DNA of 64,000 bases from Niastella soli (GCF_017742245.1 NZ_JAGHKO010000001.1:186001-250000), one strand, 5' to 3'; shown: positions 7,974 through 17,215, counted from the stretch's first letter. The notes: generated from the sequence alone by a model not told the origin. Program-made: numbers and translations.

Positions 7974-10544
7974 ATGAAAAATTCCCTGATGGTCCTTCTC
8001 CTCTCGCCGGGTTTGCTGATAGCTGCAGCCCATGCGCAGGATAAAAAAGGGACCACTGTAGCACCAGCCATAACCGATACTGCCAAAAAGAAACCTGCCA
8101 GTATTACTGATAAAGTAAAAAGTTGCCGGAAATACGATGGTCTGTTCACCCTGTACCAGGACACGGCCAACGGAACGGTTCAATTATACGTTAAAAAAAG
8201 CCAGCTGGGTAAGGAATATATTTATCAAAGCTTTTCTATTAATGGCCCCAACCAGTTATACCTGAACCAGAGCATGCACCGTGCTACTATGATCTTTAAG
8301 ATCGAGAAAGCATTCGATAAACTGGAGTTCTCACGCGTTAATACCCGGTTCTGGTACGACCCTCACAATCCGGTAAGCAAAACAGCCATGGTTGATAAAC
8401 CAGAAGCGGTATTCCTGGTAGAAAAAACCGTTAGCGAAGATGCTGATGGGTACCTGATCAGCGCCGATGGACTATTCATCAGTGAAAAACTGGACCCCGT
8501 GAAACCGTTACTGCCGCCCGGGATTCCGCCCACTGCCATCTTTAACCTGGGCAGCCTGAACCCCGCCAAGTCACGTTACACCACCCTTCGTTCTTTCCCC
8601 AATAATTCAGACATCGTGGTGGACCTGGCATACGACAATCCCATGCCATTCAACTCAGGCACTACAGATATTACAGATGCCCGTTACGTGCGTGTTCGTA
8701 TGCAGCACAGCCTGATAGAAATGCCAAAGAATGATTTCCGCGCCCGGCGCGATGACCCCCGGGTTGGTTACTTTTCACAAATGGTAAACGACCAAACCAG
8801 CATCAGCCCGGTCCCTTTCAAAGACATTATCCATCGTTGGGACCTGAAGAAAAAAGACCCGAACGCCGCGCTGAGCGAACCAGTTGAACCAATCGTTTAC
8901 TGGATAGAAAATACCACTCCGGTTGAATATCGCCAAACAATTATAGATGCAGGCTTAAAATGGAATGAAGCATTTGAAAAAGCAGGATTTAAAAATGCCG
9001 TTCAAATGAAAATAATGCCCGATGATGCCGATTGGGACCCTGCCGACATTCGCTATAATGTGATTCGCTGGGTGTCTTCTGCCTCACCCACCTATGGCGC
9101 TATTGGACCCAGTTTTGTAAATCCTAAAACCGGACAGATCATTGGCGCCGACATCACCATTGAATGGTATTCAGGCAGCGCCACCCCTATTCTGGATGAG
9201 TTATTCAAATCCGCAGCTGCTACCGGCAATTTGCAATTACCAGGTCTTGACGCCCAGCATGAAGCTTATTGCTCACTGGCCAATGAACTGAAAAGCCAGT
9301 TTTTAACAGGCTCTACGGTGCTGGATGCCTCCAATGCTTCAACCGCCGATCTGGTTGAAATGCACAAACAGTTCCTCACCTACCTGATCATGCATGAAAT
9401 GGGACACACCCTGGGGTTGAACCATAATATGAAATCCAGCCAGATGCTGTCGCCTGCAGAAGTGAATAATACAGAACTCACTCATAAAATTGGGTTGATA
9501 GGCTCTGTGATGGATTACCCTGCCATTAATATCGCATTGGACAGAAGCAAACAAGGTGATTATTATACCACCAAAGCAGGGCCTTATGACCTGTGGGCCA
9601 TTGAATATGGATACACGCCATTTAACGAAGGAGAAGAAGTGGCAGGTTTAAAAAATATCATTGCCCGCAGCACCGATCCTAAACTGGCATTTGGAAACGA
9701 TGGCGACGATATGCGTGCGCCCGGAAAGGCCATGGACCCAAGAGTGAATATCAATGAACTTACCAGCGATGCCATTGGATATGCAGAAGACCGCTTCAAG
9801 ATCGTTAACCAGGTAATGGGCAAACTGGTACAGAAGTATACCAAAGAAGGCCAGTCGTACGCTGAATTGCGCACCCGCTATGGCACATTACTGGGCCAGC
9901 GCTTTAGCATGGCATCGGCGGTAAGCCGCTATGTGGGTGGCATTTATATCGACAGAAGTTTTCCGGAACAGAAATCTGCCAACAAGCCATATACCCCAGT
10001 ACCACTGGCTACGCAAAAACGCGCCATTGATGTTCTGAGCAAATATATCTTTGCACCCGATGCGTTCGATGCAGATGCTCAGGTGTTCCCCTATATGCAA
10101 CCCCAGCGTCGTGGGTTCACCCAAAATGTTGTAGGCGACGACTTCAAGGCTACTGAAAATATACTGGCAGTACAAACTGGCAGCACCCTTTCGCACCTGC
10201 TGCATGGCGCCACCCTGCAACGTATTACCAACAGCCGTTTATATGGCAATCAATACAGTGTTGCCAGCCTGATGGGCGATCTGCAGAAAGGTATCTTTAA
10301 TGCAGATATTTCCACCAACGTAAACGTATACCGCCAGAACCTGCAAACCTATTACGTGCGCCAACTGGTATCCATGGTTGATCCCAAGAACCAGCAATTT
10401 GATGATGTATCGAAAGGAGCAGCCTTGTATACGCTGAAAAAGATCAAAACACAACTGGCCACTGCCGTTTCTACCAACGACGAAACCAAAGCACACCGCG
10501 CCAACTTGTTGTTCCTGATCCAGAACGGACTGGAACCTAAATAA
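7974..10544 (+). CDS. secreted zinc-dependent metalloprotease (metzincin type)
   Basis: An 856-residue protein with a signal peptide (residues 1-21, hydrophobic core VLLLSPGLLIAAAHAQ). The zinc site HEMGHTLGLNHN begins near residue 474 and fits HExxHxxGxxH of metzincins; the probable Met-turn SVMDYPA follows about 40 residues later. The arrangement, with a long N-terminal beta-rich part (GLFTLYQDTANGTVQLYV; then IDDA-like stretches such as WNEAFEKAGFKNAV) and the zinc site past the middle, matches the Bacteroidota family with DUF5117/DUF5118 and DUF4953 domains. It is probably periplasmic or cell-surface; the substrate is unknown. It is monocistronic and ends in a strong terminator. Confidence 0.88.
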   Translation: MKNSLMVLLLSPGLLIAAAHAQDKKGTTVAPAITDTAKKKPASITDKVKSCRKYDGLFTLYQDTANGTVQLYVKKSQLGKEYIYQSFSINGPNQLYLNQSMHRATMIFKIEKAFDKLEFSRVNTRFWYDPHNPVSKTAMVDKPEAVFLVEKTVSEDADGYLISADGLFISEKLDPVKPLLPPGIPPTAIFNLGSLNPAKSRYTTLRSFPNNSDIVVDLAYDNPMPFNSGTTDITDARYVRVRMQHSLIEMPKNDFRARRDDPRVGYFSQMVNDQTSISPVPFKDIIHRWDLKKKDPNAALSEPVEPIVYWIENTTPVEYRQTIIDAGLKWNEAFEKAGFKNAVQMKIMPDDADWDPADIRYNVIRWVSSASPTYGAIGPSFVNPKTGQIIGADITIEWYSGSATPILDELFKSAAATGNLQLPGLDAQHEAYCSLANELKSQFLTGSTVLDASNASTADLVEMHKQFLTYLIMHEMGHTLGLNHNMKSSQMLSPAEVNNTELTHKIGLIGSVMDYPAINIALDRSKQGDYYTTKAGPYDLWAIEYGYTPFNEGEEVAGLKNIIARSTDPKLAFGNDGDDMRAPGKAMDPRVNINELTSDAIGYAEDRFKIVNQVMGKLVQKYTKEGQSYAELRTRYGTLLGQRFSMASAVSRYVGGIYIDRSFPEQKSANKPYTPVPLATQKRAIDVLSKYIFAPDAFDADAQVFPYMQPQRRGFTQNVVGDDFKATENILAVQTGSTLSHLLHGATLQRITNSRLYGNQYSVASLMGDLQKGIFNADISTNVNVYRQNLQTYYVRQLVSMVDPKNQQFDDVSKGAALYTLKKIKTQLATAVSTNDETKAHRANLLFLIQNGLEPK

Positions 10545-10568
10545 TACGATCACATTCTTACATGAAAA

Positions 10569-10598
10569 AGTCTCCCGGCATGCCGGGAGACTTTTTTT
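10569..10598 (+). terminator. intrinsic terminator of the metalloprotease gene
   Basis: A perfect palindrome, AGTCTCCCGGCA/TGCCGGGAGACT (10569-10592), followed by seven T residues. It begins 24 nt after the stop codon. Confidence 0.92.
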
Positions 10599-10661
10599 AT
10601 TAAACATTCCTTAAAACTTCAAAATTTAAAAAATACAAGTGCGGGCAAAATATATTTCATG

Positions 10662-10992
10662 TATAGGTACTATTCCCTAGTACCATTTAAACAATACGAA
10701 CATTCTGTCGAAACAGGGTAGCCGAAATGTGACAAGCTCCGGGCTACACCTTAATTTTACATCCGTAACCAAAACAAACTGCCGATTTGAAACCCCTAAA
10801 TCTTAATCCAAATCTCTTTGAAAACTGTAATTGATCGTACCTATAGATTAACCGACCCGAGCCCGTTTTGACTCTGGCACCCTATGATCTCAAAGGAAGA
10901 CCCCGCTCCAATCCAATGAAAGATCAAATGAAAACCAACCTTTTGGAAGCTGCCAAAAGAGATTGCCTCCCGACCTGTCGGGAGGTTTTTTT
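10662..10992 (+). ncRNA. possible unassigned transcript ending in a terminator
   Basis: The gap 10599-11007 has no convincing gene but ends in a clear plus-strand terminator (10966-10992) that is not needed by the metalloprotease, which has its own. Inside it, TATAGGTAC (10662-10670) is complementary to GTACCTATA (10837-10845), and GTAGCC/GGCTAC (10718-10723 and 10742-10747) can form an inner stem. A near -7 box TATATTTC lies at 10651-10658. The only short frames are an 11-codon one and one that runs through the terminator. A small RNA or an unrecognised leader peptide is possible. I cannot assign an RNA family. Confidence 0.3.
10966..10992 (+). terminator. intrinsic terminator, no assigned gene
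   Basis: Stem CCTCCCGA/TCGGGAGG with loop CCTG (10966-10985), followed by seven T residues. Reads in the plus direction only; the minus strand has no T run after the hairpin. It sits next to the stop codon of the convergent haemoglobin gene. Confidence 0.85.
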
Positions 10993-11007
10993 ATTTTATA
11001 TAGTACC

Positions 11008-11403
11008 CTACATAATAGATCTGGGATCGTTGGATGGATGCACCTTTATCTGCATCATAGTAGCAATGGAGCGGGCCCGCTGTTTGATCAGCTCGGCATT
11101 TTCGCCTTCAAACTGTTCATCTACTGTAGATAAAAATAGCTTGACCCAGTGTTGAAAATGTTCGGCCGTTAATGGCGACTTCTGGTGTAACTGCACATGG
11201 GCAACCATGGGATTGCCCTTGAATCCACCAGTTTGAAAAAGAATATTCTCCCAAAAATCATACATGCGGGGTAAATGCGTCTCCCAATTCACTTTAGCCA
11301 CATCATTAAAAAGGTATCCAATGATGTCATCGGCCCGCACCTTTGTATAAAAAGTATCTATTAATTGCTGTATGTCTGCTCTGTTTCTTATATCAGGTTT
11401 CAT
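11008..11403 (-). CDS. group III truncated haemoglobin
   Basis: A 131-residue single-domain globin. The group III pattern is visible: IDTFYTKVRADDIIGYLF at the B helix, MYDFWENILFQTG in the C/E region, the likely proximal histidine His82 in LTAEHFQHWVKLF, and a C-terminal helix with RARSIATMM. It binds haem and O2 or NO in the cytoplasm; group III members are linked to NO handling. Its start overlaps the nosY stop by 4 nt (ATGA), so it is the last gene of the nos operon and translationally coupled. This suggests protection from NO during denitrification, an inference from context. Confidence 0.88.
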   Translation of the reverse strand: MKPDIRNRADIQQLIDTFYTKVRADDIIGYLFNDVAKVNWETHLPRMYDFWENILFQTGGFKGNPMVAHVQLHQKSPLTAEHFQHWVKLFLSTVDEQFEGENAELIKQRARSIATMMQIKVHPSNDPRSIM

Positions 11404-12167
11404 AAGTCCTTACGATTAAATTTTCTTACTGACCACCAAAGCGGCATTATAGCCCAGGCCAGCATGATACTTATTGTTGCTGCTATACCCCATTGATTAC
11501 CAAAGAAATCTCTGAATATAGCACTGGTCGCGCCCATCAAAGCTGAAATATCCATTTTCAGCAATATCAGAATGCGCGCCAGGTCTACAGGATTTAAACA
11601 ACTGAACACGATCATTGGTTTTTCCATTGGATAATCCATGAACTGGAATAACAGGAATAATACAATTCCGTCAAAAATAAGTGTAAAATAGAACCATAAT
11701 AAGATAGCCACGCCAATTCCTTTTGCTTTATCTCGGGTCAATACGGATGCCAGCAAGGCAATGGCCACAAATACTATAGTCAGCAAAAGCCCCATGGCTG
11801 TCATCATAAGCCCGGTATCACCTGGTGCATAAATGAGGACCGGAATGCCACACCCCACCAGGAAAGCCATGCACACTGATGAAGCCAGTCCGGTAAAGAT
11901 ACTTAACCAGATATTGACCCGTCGTAAAGGTTGCGATACCAGCAGCTCAATAAACTCGGCCGCATTATAAACATATATAGTTGAAAATACAACGCTAACA
12001 AGAGGCACAATGATCAACACGAGGTTCAACAAACTCAGGATGCCTTTGGAGGGATTGTCTTCCAGGTTGAATACGCTCAATGATATCACTGCCAGGAATA
12101 TCGTATAGGCAATAATGATGCGGTTGCGCAACAGATCGAGCAATACGTATTTAATGATCTTTTTCAT
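11400..12167 (-). CDS. nosY: NosY-type ABC transporter permease
   Basis: A 255-residue inner-membrane protein with six hydrophobic segments, starting at about residues 13-31 (RIIIAYTIFLAVISLSVF) and ending at 228-248 (IAATISIMLAWAIMPLWW). With NosF it forms the ABC complex that works with NosD in assembling the copper-sulfur CuZ centre of N2O reductase in the periplasm. The call rests on fold, size and position between nosF and the operon end. It starts 10 nt after nosF and overlaps the haemoglobin gene by 4 nt. Confidence 0.88.
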   Translation of the reverse strand: MKKIIKYVLLDLLRNRIIIAYTIFLAVISLSVFNLEDNPSKGILSLLNLVLIIVPLVSVVFSTIYVYNAAEFIELLVSQPLRRVNIWLSIFTGLASSVCMAFLVGCGIPVLIYAPGDTGLMMTAMGLLLTIVFVAIALLASVLTRDKAKGIGVAILLWFYFTLIFDGIVLFLLFQFMDYPMEKPMIVFSCLNPVDLARILILLKMDISALMGATSAIFRDFFGNQWGIAATISIMLAWAIMPLWWSVRKFNRKDL

Positions 12168-12177
12168 GTTGGTAGTT

Positions 12178-12888
12178 TTATAGACCCGCTTGCATTACAT
12201 GCGCGATGGCGCGTGATAAAGTTTTTTCACCGGTATCCAGCTGTAACTGACTGAGCGATTTATGAAATTTCAATCGCCCCTCTTCCATGTAGATCACTTC
12301 GGTAATAATGTCGTCGAGGTCGCTTAGAATATGGGAAGTGATCATTATCAGTTTACCCTGTTGTTTTTCCTTTCTGATCTTTTCCTTCAGGATCTCGGTC
12401 GATAAAGGATCGAGGCCAGCTGTGGGTTCATCCAGGATCAAGACCTCAGGATCAAATAGAAAAGCAAGTGAGGCGCTCACTTTTTGCCGGGTGCCACCTG
12501 AAAGTGTACCCATCCTTTTATTCATCATGCCATCGAGTTTGAACAAATAAATAAGCTCTTCATCCAACTGTACGGCCTTTTGTTTGCGAATGTCTTTCAT
12601 CATGTCGAGCACCTGGGCAATGGTCATATTTTCAGGATACCGCCCAATCTGTGGCATGTAACCAATAGCAGACCGGTATTGCCAGTTATGGGCAATGTTC
12701 TTTTTATTAAAGGTGATAAAGCCACTATCGGGCACCACCATCCCCAACAGACATTTGATGAGCGTGGTTTTGCCAGACCCATTTGGCCCTATGAGGGAAA
12801 TGGCCTGTCCTTTATTGCAGCTAACACTCACGTTATCGAGCGCGGTCAATTTTGAAAACTTTTTTGTAACGTTTGTAGCGATGATCAT
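12178..12888 (-). CDS. nosF: NosF-type ABC transporter ATP-binding protein
   Basis: A 236-residue cytoplasmic ATPase. Walker A GPNGSGKTTLIKCL (about residues 34-47), the Q-loop region GYMPQIGRYPE, the signature LSGGTRQKVS (about 131-140), Walker B VLILDEPTAGLDP and the switch histidine in ITSHILSD are all intact. It drives the NosFYD complex for CuZ maturation. In nos clusters this ATPase regularly lies between nosD and nosY, as here. The 81-nt gap above it holds a mirrored heptamer repeat. Confidence 0.92.
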   Translation of the reverse strand: MIIATNVTKKFSKLTALDNVSVSCNKGQAISLIGPNGSGKTTLIKCLLGMVVPDSGFITFNKKNIAHNWQYRSAIGYMPQIGRYPENMTIAQVLDMMKDIRKQKAVQLDEELIYLFKLDGMMNKRMGTLSGGTRQKVSASLAFLFDPEVLILDEPTAGLDPLSTEILKEKIRKEKQQGKLIMITSHILSDLDDIITEVIYMEEGRLKFHKSLSQLQLDTGEKTLSRAIAHVMQAGL

Positions 12889-12896
12889 GGGAAGAA

Positions 12897-12964
12897 GTTG
12901 CAGGTTACAAGTTGCAGGTTACAGGGTTCGCAGCAGGGTTTTCCCTGCAACCTGAAACCTGTAA
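12897..12964. repeat. mirrored heptamer repeat between nosD and nosF
   Basis: Four heptamers GTTGCAG, GTTACAA, GTTGCAG, GTTACAG (12897-12924) are followed by CCTGCAA, CCTGAAA, CCTGTAA (12944-12964), which are the same words in inverted orientation, so the region can fold into a hairpin in the nos mRNA. It fills most of the 81-nt gap between nosD and nosF. Confidence 0.7.
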
Positions 12965-12969
12965 CGGTA

Positions 12970-14202
12970 TTATTTAAATGCTTTCATTTTGGGGCGATCG
13001 TCTTTCAGATTTTCGGGTATAAATCCGGGGATCGTTTTTTCTGCCTTATCCAGCAGGCCGGTAATAAAACTGCGGAACAGCATCATGGTGACCGGGTTTC
13101 GTTCGGCAATCATAGCATATACGCTTACCGGCCGGTAAGGCACATCCCCTATTCCATCTCTATTCAGATCGTAGCCCTCGTATTTATCCCAGTAATTATT
13201 GGTGAAGGAATTCAACACCAGCGTTCCATTGGTAGCCACATCAAAGCTGTTACCGATGAAGTTGTTACCGGTAACAGTATTATCATTGCAACTGGCCTGG
13301 ATCTTCAAGGCCCAGCCGTTGTTATCAAAAACATTCTGTTCCACCTTTATGCGGTTGGTACCTTCCATAAAAATACCGGTGGTATTGCGAATAAACCGGT
13401 TGTGTTGTATATGGCTGTCGGAAATTTCTTTTAACAAAATGCCATATGCGGCCCCACCCCAGTTTTCGGAAAAGGTGTTTCGCAACATGGTGACGCCTTT
13501 TGAGAACATGACGGCCACTCCCGCGCCATTGTTCTTAAAAAGATTGCCCTCATATAGATCGTCGTTGGAGAACATAAAATGCAATCCATACCGAACATTG
13601 CCGGTGCTTATGTTCTTTTTGATCTGAGAATTGGTCACAAATTCAAAGTAAATGCCATCGCGGTGACCACTGATGGTATTGTTTATGATCTGCATGCTAT
13701 CACTCTTCCAGCAGTGAATGCCATTGGCAGAAGTGATCTCATTTACCGCATTCGAATGCAAGGTATTGCCTGCGATAGTACAGTTAACGGCATGCTGGCT
13801 GTAGATGCCAAAGAAGGTATCGTCAAACTTATTGTTGCGGATAATTACCAGCCGGCTATTGATAATACGAATAGCGGCAATATCATTATAACTTGAATAA
13901 CCTGAATGCACTATGACAAAACCTTCCACCACTACCCCATCACTCTTGATGTCCATGATCTCATATTTCTTTTGACCATCCAGCACCGGGCAGTCAATAC
14001 CCTTAATGTAAAGCGGTTTATTTACAACGATGGTAGGCTGCCGGTAAACGCCTTTTTCAACTAAGATCGTATCGCCAGGCCTTGCATTGTCAATGGCCTC
14101 CTGTAGCCATTTTAATGGTCCGGCCGGGCGAACGACCCAGGTTTTGGCATTTGCTGTGATCGTACATACGATCAGACAGGCAACCAGGCTCAGGTTTTTC
14201 AT
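12970..14202 (-). CDS. nosD: NosD, periplasmic copper-site maturation protein
   Basis: A secreted right-handed beta-helix protein of the NosD/CASH-repeat family. It helps insert sulfur and copper into the CuZ site of NosZ, working with the NosFY transporter. Many short repeats of about 23 residues show the beta-helix, such as INSRLVIIRNNKFDDTFFGI and NSQIKKNISTGNVRYGLHF. The start chosen (14202) gives a clean signal peptide, MKNLSLVACLIVCTITANAK. An upstream ATG at 14223 would add seven residues and overlap the NosL-fusion stop by 17 nt. The protein ends with a charged tail (ENLKDDRPKMKAFK). Confidence 0.92.
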   Translation of the reverse strand: MKNLSLVACLIVCTITANAKTWVVRPAGPLKWLQEAIDNARPGDTILVEKGVYRQPTIVVNKPLYIKGIDCPVLDGQKKYEIMDIKSDGVVVEGFVIVHSGYSSYNDIAAIRIINSRLVIIRNNKFDDTFFGIYSQHAVNCTIAGNTLHSNAVNEITSANGIHCWKSDSMQIINNTISGHRDGIYFEFVTNSQIKKNISTGNVRYGLHFMFSNDDLYEGNLFKNNGAGVAVMFSKGVTMLRNTFSENWGGAAYGILLKEISDSHIQHNRFIRNTTGIFMEGTNRIKVEQNVFDNNGWALKIQASCNDNTVTGNNFIGNSFDVATNGTLVLNSFTNNYWDKYEGYDLNRDGIGDVPYRPVSVYAMIAERNPVTMMLFRSFITGLLDKAEKTIPGFIPENLKDDRPKMKAFK

Positions 14203-14206
14203 ATAA

Positions 14207-15229
14207 TTATTGAATAATGTCATTCCATTGTACGTTTGTTCCGCTTACCTGTTGTTTAGCCTGTTCCCTGTTTGCTTCATTATTAAATGCAGCGGTATTA
14301 CCACCCATGGGGCTGTGCAGGTCGTTGCTTTGCAACAGAAAGCTTTCGTTAGCGGGTACAAATTTGTTTTGAGTAGAATAATCAAGCAGGTAAATGCCTG
14401 CTACATTGGTTTTTAGTGAAGGGTCGGATTTTAAAAACGAGGATATGCAGTGTATGTCATCAAATTTGTACACTTTCCCTTTTGGGGTGATGACCTCACC
14501 GCCAAACCGCTGATCGAGTATGGTCATTTTGCAAAAGTCGCAGGCATCTTTTCCAAACTTAATGGGTTGGGGACCGGTGCTGCAACTGGTGCAACAGATC
14601 ACAATGATCACTGCAGCGGTAGTTAAACCGGTTCTTACATTGGTAAACGACTTGTTGGCTTTTCTGCGTAATTCAAGGAAACCAAACAAAGCCATCAGCA
14701 CACCTGTACCGATAAAGATCCACCCACCGGCTCCGGGCACAGACCAGGCGCCAAAATTGAGTAACTGTTTATACCCAATCAATGGCGGCTGATAAGTCAT
14801 ACCCGGTACCTGAATGGGCGCAGAGGGATCAAGGTTATGTCCATAGTTATATTCCCAGTGATAAAAATCTATCATGGCCACAAGGGCAAACAACAGGTAA
14901 CACCCCACCCAGATCAAAAAGAACCATTTGCGATTAACGATTGCTGCCGCAATACCAAACACTACAAAGGCGCCGATTATATAAGGCAACAAGGTAAATT
15001 CAAAAAAGTCCTTTTCATGCAGCGTGCGCATGCCTATGTAATGGTTCAATCCATTTACCACATCTATATTACCGCCCAGTCTGTTAGCATAGATCTCCAA
15101 TTGTAAACCTTCGGGATATTGCGGGGCCGACAATTCAATTCGCCAGATGGGCAGGAACAATACCCCGATCAGCGATAACGCACATATCCATGTAATGATC
15201 CGTGATGCAGTAGATAACCTGTTGTTCAT
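14207..15229 (-). CDS. membrane protein fused to NosL copper chaperone
   Basis: A 340-residue fusion. The first 200 or so residues form a membrane domain with helices at about 9-29, 85-104, 107-125 and 165-185 and a conserved-looking stretch HWEYNYGHNLDPSAP; it occupies the place of the clade II nosB-type membrane gene. A last helix, AAVIIVICCTSC, resembles the lipoprotein signal of a free-standing NosL. The C-terminal 120 residues are NosL-like: ACDFCKMTILDQRFGGEV, then YKFDDIHCISSFLK. NosL delivers Cu(I) to NosZ in the periplasm. The gene is 6 nt downstream of nosZ. NosL domain: firm; nosB homology: inferred from position. Confidence 0.85.
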   Translation of the reverse strand: MNNRLSTASRIITWICALSLIGVLFLPIWRIELSAPQYPEGLQLEIYANRLGGNIDVVNGLNHYIGMRTLHEKDFFEFTLLPYIIGAFVVFGIAAAIVNRKWFFLIWVGCYLLFALVAMIDFYHWEYNYGHNLDPSAPIQVPGMTYQPPLIGYKQLLNFGAWSVPGAGGWIFIGTGVLMALFGFLELRRKANKSFTNVRTGLTTAAVIIVICCTSCSTGPQPIKFGKDACDFCKMTILDQRFGGEVITPKGKVYKFDDIHCISSFLKSDPSLKTNVAGIYLLDYSTQNKFVPANESFLLQSNDLHSPMGGNTAAFNNEANREQAKQQVSGTNVQWNDIIQ

Positions 15230-15235
15230 AAAAAT

Positions 15236-17215
15236 TTATTTAACCTCTTTAGCCTCATTGGTTTTACCCAAACTAAAACTGATGGGTACATTATTGCCAG
15301 GTGCAGATACACGGATGTAGCCGCTCATCTCCTGGTGCAGCGCGCTGCAGAAATCGGTACAATAGAAAGGATAAACCCCTGCTTTTTCAGGAACCCATTT
15401 AAGAGTTTGTGTTTCACCCGGCATGATCAGCAGTTCAGCATTGTTGGCGCCTTTAACTGCAAAGCCGTGTGGTAAATCCCAATCCTGCTCCAGGTTGGTA
15501 ATATGGAAGTATACTTCGTCACCCAGCTTCACCCCTTCAATATTATCCGGCGCAAAGTGGCTGCGGATGGAGGTAGCATACACATGTACTTTATTACCCT
15601 CGCGTACTACTTTCGCTTCTTTCTCGCCTTTGGATACATAAGGGTTGGCATTTTCATTTATAGGGAAGAACTTGGTAGAATTCTTCGAGATGAGATCGGC
15701 AGATAAAGCCTGCGCATAGTGCGGCTCGCCAATAGTTGGGAAGTCAAGGATCAGCTGCATTTTATCGCCGGAGATATCATACAACTGGGCGCTTTGCGCA
15801 AGCTCAGGACCGGTAGGCAGGTAACGGTCTTTGGTGATCTTGTTATAGGCAATTACATATTTGGCATTGGGTTTACGGGTGTCGCCTCCGGGGATACACA
15901 GGTGACCAATAGAATAATAGGTAGGAACCCGGTCAAGCACTTTCAGGTCTTTGATATTCCACTTTACAATTTCTGATGACACAAAGAAGGAAGTATAAGC
16001 ATTTCCTTTTCCGTCAAACTCGGTATGCAAAGGGCCCAAGCCTGGTTTCTGCACTTCACCATACAGGGCAGCTTCATATTTAATAACCGGGATGCCTTCA
16101 AATTCACCATCGTAAGCTTTGTCCGAAATTGCCTTTTGTATTTTGGTATAGGAAAATACGGGTAATAACGCGGCCAGTTTACCACTGCCTACAATGTATT
16201 CACCGCTTGGGTCAACATCACAACCATGGGGTGATTTGGGACAGGGGATAAAGTAACAGATATCTTTCAGTACAGCCGGATCGAGCACAGTAACTTCGTT
16301 CAACGTTTCCGAGTTGGAATTATGCGTTTTTTCATCGTACCAGTTGCGGGTATACTTTGACACTTTCTTTTCACCCTTGCCTGCTTTCAGGTACTCTTCC
16401 GCTTTTTTCCAGTTAACGGCCAGAATGAAGTCTTTATCGCGTTGTGAGGCGTTTACTTCCAGTAAGGTATTGGCCTGTTCTGAATTATAACAACTAAAGA
16501 AGAACCAGCCATGGCTGGGCCCTTTACCGGCATGGCTCAGGTCGAAGTTTACCCCGGGAGTTCTTAGCTGGAACGCAATGCTCATTTTGCCGGAGGTTGG
16601 GTCTACACTGATAAAACTCAATGAACCCTTGAAGTTTTGCTTATATGAGGAAATCGGCACATCCTGATTATCTCCTATAGGTACACTAAAACGGGTACCT
16701 GCAATTACATACTCCGTATTTTCTGTAATAAAAGGAGAAGAGTGGTTACCAGCGCTGTTGGGTAATTCAAGGATCTCGGCAGTACGGAAATTCTTGAGAT
16801 CAACACGGGCTACCCGGGGTGTATTATTGGCATTGGCAAAGATCCAGCGACCGTCTATTTCGCCATTGGTTTGCGACAGTTCGGTATGGTGCAGATCGTC
16901 CCAGGGTATAAAGCCATTTGAGGTATTCAACATAGCTTTGGTATTCTCGCTATAGCCATAACCCTTTTCAGGGTCAACGGAGAAAACCGGAATAACCCGT
17001 AACAGACGGCCAGAAGGCAATCCGTAAACAGACATCTGGCCACTAAAGCCGCCTGAAACAAAATTGTAAAACTCATCGTACTTGCCAGGGGGTACATAGG
17101 CTTTAATCGCCGCATCACCACTTACTGCATTAGCCGCGGTTTTAGGTTTGCAGCCCTGTAACCAGGAGGCAGCGACAAGGGGGAGTAAAAGGAATATTTG
17201 ATTTTTAAGTTTCAT
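15236..17215 (-). CDS. nosZ: nitrous oxide reductase, Sec-type (clade II), lipoprotein signal
   Basis: A 659-residue copper enzyme that reduces N2O to N2 using electrons from cytochrome c. The C-terminal cupredoxin domain carries the CuA motif CTDFCSALHQEMSGY near residues 617-631. The beta-propeller that holds CuZ has the expected histidine segments, for example CPKSPHGCDVDPSGEYI and GPLHTEFDGKGNAY. The N-terminus lacks a twin-arginine motif and ends in a lipobox, LQGC with Cys22, so it should be Sec-exported and membrane-anchored. Both traits fit clade II. No nosR is present, as expected for that clade. Confidence 0.96.
   Translation of the reverse strand: MKLKNQIFLLLPLVAASWLQGCKPKTAANAVSGDAAIKAYVPPGKYDEFYNFVSGGFSGQMSVYGLPSGRLLRVIPVFSVDPEKGYGYSENTKAMLNTSNGFIPWDDLHHTELSQTNGEIDGRWIFANANNTPRVARVDLKNFRTAEILELPNSAGNHSSPFITENTEYVIAGTRFSVPIGDNQDVPISSYKQNFKGSLSFISVDPTSGKMSIAFQLRTPGVNFDLSHAGKGPSHGWFFFSCYNSEQANTLLEVNASQRDKDFILAVNWKKAEEYLKAGKGEKKVSKYTRNWYDEKTHNSNSETLNEVTVLDPAVLKDICYFIPCPKSPHGCDVDPSGEYIVGSGKLAALLPVFSYTKIQKAISDKAYDGEFEGIPVIKYEAALYGEVQKPGLGPLHTEFDGKGNAYTSFFVSSEIVKWNIKDLKVLDRVPTYYSIGHLCIPGGDTRKPNAKYVIAYNKITKDRYLPTGPELAQSAQLYDISGDKMQLILDFPTIGEPHYAQALSADLISKNSTKFFPINENANPYVSKGEKEAKVVREGNKVHVYATSIRSHFAPDNIEGVKLGDEVYFHITNLEQDWDLPHGFAVKGANNAELLIMPGETQTLKWVPEKAGVYPFYCTDFCSALHQEMSGYIRVSAPGNNVPISFSLGKTNEAKEVK

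Noticed and set aside
10718-10750. Resemblance to RNase P RNA (AAGCTCCGGGCTAC near the GGGCT core)
   Set aside because: The second conserved RNase P region (ACAGAA...CCGGCTTA type) is missing downstream, so the match is likely chance.
10868-11155. Plus-strand frame of 95 codons
   Set aside because: It runs through a strong terminator and into the opposite strand of the haemoglobin gene.
13261-13277. Palindrome TTACCGGTAA resembling the operator at 33845
   Set aside because: It lies inside nosD codons for conserved beta-helix residues, has no flanking GCAA element and is far from any promoter.
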